Shown in pieces: positions 6,673 to 9,009 of a stretch of 9,009 nt of DNA (within the stretch, counting starts at the first letter, position 1; the number at the start of each line of letters is the position of its first letter). The stretch is from UBA1038 sp964481445. GTDB lineage: Bacteria; Bacillota; Clostridia; Christensenellales; Aristaeellaceae. The DNA lies in NCBI GenBank assembly GCA_964481445.1, contig CAYZTQ010000075.1:1-9009 (forward strand). Reading direction: 5' to 3'. Both the position numbers and the translations under genes were made by a program. The notes under the pieces are model-generated. The model worked only from the letters and a program-made list of their open reading frames with translations. It did not search any database and was not told where the DNA came from.

Positions 6673-6697
6673 CCCATCTGCGAAAGGACGTGCCACC

Positions 6698-7810
6698 ATG
6701 CGGTTTACAGTACATGCCGAAGACATCAACCACAGCCTGAATCTGGTCACCAGATCGCTCCCCGTCAAGACCTCCAAGGACGCGTACGAGGGCGTGTTTG
6801 TCGAGACCACCGATGAAGGCGTGCAGTTCACCTGCACCAACGGCGAGATGAGCATCAAGACGCTCACCCCGGCGCAGATATCCGAGGATGGCTGCGCCCT
6901 GCTGCCGGCCAAGCTGCTCAGCGAGCTGCTGCGCAAGATGACGGGTGAAATCAATATCCAGACCGAGGAAAACAGAAGCGCGCTGATTACCTCGCAGGGC
7001 AACAAAACCACCATGATGTGCCTGAACCCCGACGGTTTCCCGGATATTGAGGATATTCACGGCGGCTTTGTGACCACCCTGCCCCAGAACCGCCTGCGCG
7101 AGGCCGTGGGTCGCGTCACCTTCGCCATCGCGACGGACGGGCTGCGCCCCATCCTGACCGGCTGCCTGATGGAGACCTACGCGGACGATGTGCGCTTCAT
7201 CTGCCTGGACGGCTTCCGCCTGGCCATGCAGCGCATCGCCGTCAGCCACGAGCTGCCCGCGGGCAGGGAGATGGTCTCTTCTGTGCTGCCCGGCGCCATC
7301 ATCGGCGAGATTTCGCGCATGGTGGCGGACAGCGCCGACCCGGTCGAAATCCACTGCACTGCCACCCACCTGATGGCGAGCTTTAACAAGACGAAGGTCT
7401 ACTGCCCGCTGATCCCCGGCGAGTTTATCAACTACAAGCAGATCCTGCCCACCAGCTGGACCACCGCCATACGCGTTGACAAGGCCGAGCTGATGAACGC
7501 CATCGAGCGCGCCGCCGTCATCGCCCGCGAAAACAGCAGCAACCTGATGAAGCTGAAGATCGAGGAGGACAGCCTGACCATCATGGCCAACTCCGAGCGC
7601 TCCAGCGTGGTCGAGCGCGTGGGCGTCGATTTTGAGGGCTCGCCCCTCAGCATCGCCTTCAGCGCCAAGTACCTGAGCGACGTTATCAAGAACATCGACA
7701 CGCAGGACCTGGCCCTGCGCTTCAACACCAACGTCAGTCCCTGCGTCATCTGCCCCGTGAGCGGCAACCAGTACACCTACCTGGTGCTGCCGGTGCGCGT
7801 TTCCGAGTAA
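6698..7810 (+). CDS. dnaN: DNA polymerase III subunit beta (sliding clamp)
   Basis: A 370-residue beta clamp, which forms a ring dimer around DNA and holds the replicative polymerase and other partners. Length and layout fit the three-domain fold (about 1-122, 125-245 and 250-370). Family landmarks are FAIATDGLRPILTGCLME (142-159), CLDGFRLAMQ (169-178), the segment ending CPLIPGEFINYKQILP (236-251), and the C-terminal YLVLPVR (361-367), part of the partner-binding cleft. The ATG at 6698 has AAAGGA (6683-6688) nine bases upstream. The gene begins only 25 bases after the origin's trio run, so its promoter must overlap oriC; no consensus pair is clear there. A terminator follows. recF and gyrB, the usual next genes, are absent from the remaining 1.2 kb. 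Confidence 0.96.
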   Translation: MRFTVHAEDINHSLNLVTRSLPVKTSKDAYEGVFVETTDEGVQFTCTNGEMSIKTLTPAQISEDGCALLPAKLLSELLRKMTGEINIQTEENRSALITSQGNKTTMMCLNPDGFPDIEDIHGGFVTTLPQNRLREAVGRVTFAIATDGLRPILTGCLMETYADDVRFICLDGFRLAMQRIAVSHELPAGREMVSSVLPGAIIGEISRMVADSADPVEIHCTATHLMASFNKTKVYCPLIPGEFINYKQILPTSWTTAIRVDKAELMNAIERAAVIARENSSNLMKLKIEEDSLTIMANSERSSVVERVGVDFEGSPLSIAFSAKYLSDVIKNIDTQDLALRFNTNVSPCVICPVSGNQYTYLVLPVRVSE

Positions 7811-7865
7811 TACCAATTCAACTTGTTAAGGTATAAGCGTGCAGCCTGTTTTTCAGTAGCGATTC

Positions 7866-7904
7866 AGCCGTGAGAAGGCCATTGTTCTTTCTTCACGGCT
7901 TTTT
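7866..7904 (+). terminator. Intrinsic terminator after dnaN
   Basis: AGCCGTGA (7866-7873) pairs perfectly with TCACGGCT (7893-7900), and TTTT follows (five T counting the last stem base). The 19-base loop is larger than usual. The terminator lies 55 bases after the dnaN stop and supports dnaN being the last gene of its transcript. Confidence 0.75.
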
Positions 7905-7950
7905 CAGTGAGGAGACGGGAAAAAGACGAAAAAGAAACGAGACGGAGACG

Positions 7951-8086
7951 CAGGAGGAATTCTTGAAAGAATTCCCCCTGCACCCCCAAGAACTTTCATA
8001 TTATTTCCATCTTGATTTTACTTTTGTCTGCTACGCTTACTCCGTTAAAGTTCTTCGAGGTTCGGACCTTTCTTTCAAGAAAGTTC
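7951..8086 (-). repeat. Dispersed hairpin repeat element, longer copy B
   Basis: The left end is a hairpin with 14-base arms and one mismatch (7951-7964 with 7967-7980). The right end is a hairpin of GACCTTTCTT and AAGAAAGTTC (8065-8086, one mismatch). The ends are inverted copies: TCTTGAAAGA (7961-7970) with TCTTTCAAGA (8071-8080), and AAGAACTTT (7988-7996) with AAAGTTCTT (8047-8055). Both pairs are centred near 8021, so the element is symmetric like a MITE. Its right 43 bases match 1-43 of the window in inverse orientation (39 of 43). The interior is AT-rich against a GC-rich background and codes for nothing recognisable. It fills most of the 339-base gap between dnaN and the ABC gene. Confidence 0.72.
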
Positions 8087-8149
8087 TGAAAACCCTAAAT
8101 GTAAACCCTTTTTGTTTCCAAAGAACATTCCCTGAAGGAGGAAAGAAAC

Positions 8150-9009
8150 TTGTCAGAACTGCTCAGTACAAGAGGGCTGTCCAAGAAATACGGCAGCCGT
8201 TATGCCCTCAAGGACGCGGACGTGCATATCCGCAGGGGCGATATCTACGGGCTGATCGGCCGCAACGGTGCGGGCAAAACCACGCTGCTGAAGCTGATCA
8301 ACAGCCAGATCGTGAAAACGGCGGGCGATATCTACACCGAGGGCAGGAGGATGGCCTTTGGAAAGCCCCAGATCAAGATCGGCGCGCTGGTGGAATCGCC
8401 CGGGCTGTTTCCCGAGTGCACGGCCTTTGACAACCTGATGTACAAATGCACCGCATTGGGCGTGTACAAAAGGGAGTATGTGCATGGGCTTTTGAAGCGC
8501 GTGGAGCTGGCGGATACCGGCAAAAAGAAGGTGAAGCAGTTTTCGCTGGGCATGAAGCAGCGCCTGTCCATCGCGCTGGCGCTGGTGAACGAGCCGGATC
8601 TGCTGCTGCTGGACGAGCCCATCAACGGCATGGACCCGCAGGGCATCCGCGATATCCGCGAGATGCTGGTGAGGATCAACCGCGAGCAGGGCGTCACCAT
8701 CATGATTTCAAGCCATATTCTGGACGAGCTTTCGAAGTTCGCCACCAATTACGGCATCATCAAGGACGGTCTGGTGCTGAGGGAGTTTACCAAGCAGCAG
8801 CTGGACAGCGAGAACCGCTCGGGCATCGAGGTGGAAAGCCCGCAGATCGAGGCGGTGGAAAAGCTGCTGCGGGAGGAAATGGCGCTTTCTGATATGAAGC
8901 GCACCGAGGATAACCACCTGATGATCCGGGAGGGCGTGGAGCGCTACCGCGAGATCAGCCGCCTGTTGTTTGACAGGGGCATCTATGTTTCACAGTTCTC
9001 GCTGCGGCA
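8150..9009 (+). CDS. ABC transporter ATP-binding protein, BcrA/lantibiotic-protection type (3' end cut)
   Basis: The first 286 residues of an ABC ATPase run off the window. It would power a membrane permease not seen here, probably encoded just downstream. Walker A is GRNGAGKTT (37-45). The Q-loop region is IGALVESPGLFPECT (77-91), with Glu where Gln is usual; this form is typical of the bacitracin-resistance and lantibiotic-protection group. The signature motif is FSLGMKQRLSIA (131-142), Walker B is LLLLDEPINGMDP (151-163), and the H-loop His is H189. A C-terminal regulatory-like region follows. The TTG start is chosen because AAGGAGG (8135-8141) is eight bases upstream and no in-frame ATG precedes the first strand. 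No consensus promoter was found between the repeat element and the gene. Export or self-protection against a peptide antibiotic is family-based inference. Confidence 0.9.
   Translation, partial: MSELLSTRGLSKKYGSRYALKDADVHIRRGDIYGLIGRNGAGKTTLLKLINSQIVKTAGDIYTEGRRMAFGKPQIKIGALVESPGLFPECTAFDNLMYKCTALGVYKREYVHGLLKRVELADTGKKKVKQFSLGMKQRLSIALALVNEPDLLLLDEPINGMDPQGIRDIREMLVRINREQGVTIMISSHILDELSKFATNYGIIKDGLVLREFTKQQLDSENRSGIEVESPQIEAVEKLLREEMALSDMKRTEDNHLMIREGVERYREISRLLFDRGIYVSQFSLR

Larger units (their letters stand above)
6264..6697. other. Chromosomal replication origin (oriC), between nagB and dnaN
   Basis: This 434-base gene-free stretch has many sites close to the DnaA box TTATCCACA. A left cluster reads as TGTGGAAAG/CGTGGATAA and a right cluster as TTATCC-type sites in the opposite orientation. 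Next to dnaN there is an abutting box pair, a GC cluster, CTA triplets and an AT-rich run, the order of the B. subtilis basal unwinding system. Between the clusters (6388-6530) no box is seen, only a perfect 7-bp hairpin (TTTTCCG 6405-6411, CGGAAAA 6425-6431) without a T tract, and an imperfect one (CTTTCAG 6500-6506, CTGAAAAG 6521-6528). Placement directly before dnaN is normal for Firmicutes. dnaA is absent on the other side, which is not. Confidence 0.85.

Noticed and set aside
6264..6697. Plasmid origin with iterons
   Set aside because: No rep gene is present. The repeated 9-mers match the DnaA-box consensus and lie directly before a chromosomal dnaN.
7870..8430. Plus-strand open frame across the dnaN terminator, repeat element and start of the ABC gene
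   Set aside because: It runs through a terminator and hairpins and is out of frame with the clear ABC ATPase, so it is not a real gene.

Overview
The window looks like chromosomal DNA from a GC-rich, low-branching Gram-positive bacterium, most likely class Clostridia (an Oscillospirales- or Christensenellales-like gut lineage). This is inferred from strong AGGAGG ribosome binding sites, GTG/TTG starts, sigma-A promoters with extended -10 elements, a class II GalT, a B. subtilis-type short NagB, a bacitracin/lantibiotic-type ABC ATPase and a Bacillus-like replication origin. Taxonomy cannot be fixed without a search.

Layout. Positions 1-251 hold a hairpin repeat element, a terminator-like hairpin and a good promoter for a DUF362 protein (252-1265), which ends at a strong intrinsic terminator. 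A likely three-gene unit follows on the same strand: an extended SDR oxidoreductase (1510-2487), a glyoxalase-like VOC protein (2511-2912) and a maltose/galactoside-type O-acetyltransferase (3023-3643). A terminator that can act in both directions (3747-3779) separates it from the convergent galT (3790-5289, minus strand). galT and nagB (5544-6263) diverge from a shared intergenic region with two extended -10 promoters. An operator-like dyad lies just upstream of the galT -10. GalT (Leloir pathway) and NagB (amino-sugar catabolism) both serve use of host- or diet-derived sugars.

The most notable part is 6264-6697, between nagB and dnaN. It has many DnaA-box-like sites, including two abutting pairs in opposite orientation. 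The pair nearest dnaN is followed by a GC cluster, a run of CTA triplets (DnaA-trios) and an AT-rich stretch. This matches the basal unwinding system known from B. subtilis oriC, so I call it the chromosomal origin. dnaN (6698-7810) is next, as in B. subtilis, but dnaA is not on the other side (nagB is) and recF/gyrB do not follow. The origin-dnaN unit therefore seems to have been separated from the classical dnaA-dnaN-recF cluster.

After dnaN come an intrinsic terminator, a second and inverted copy of the hairpin repeat element (7951-8086), and an ABC transporter ATPase with a TTG start (8150 to the window end, truncated). I found no phage, transposase, CRISPR, tRNA or rRNA genes.
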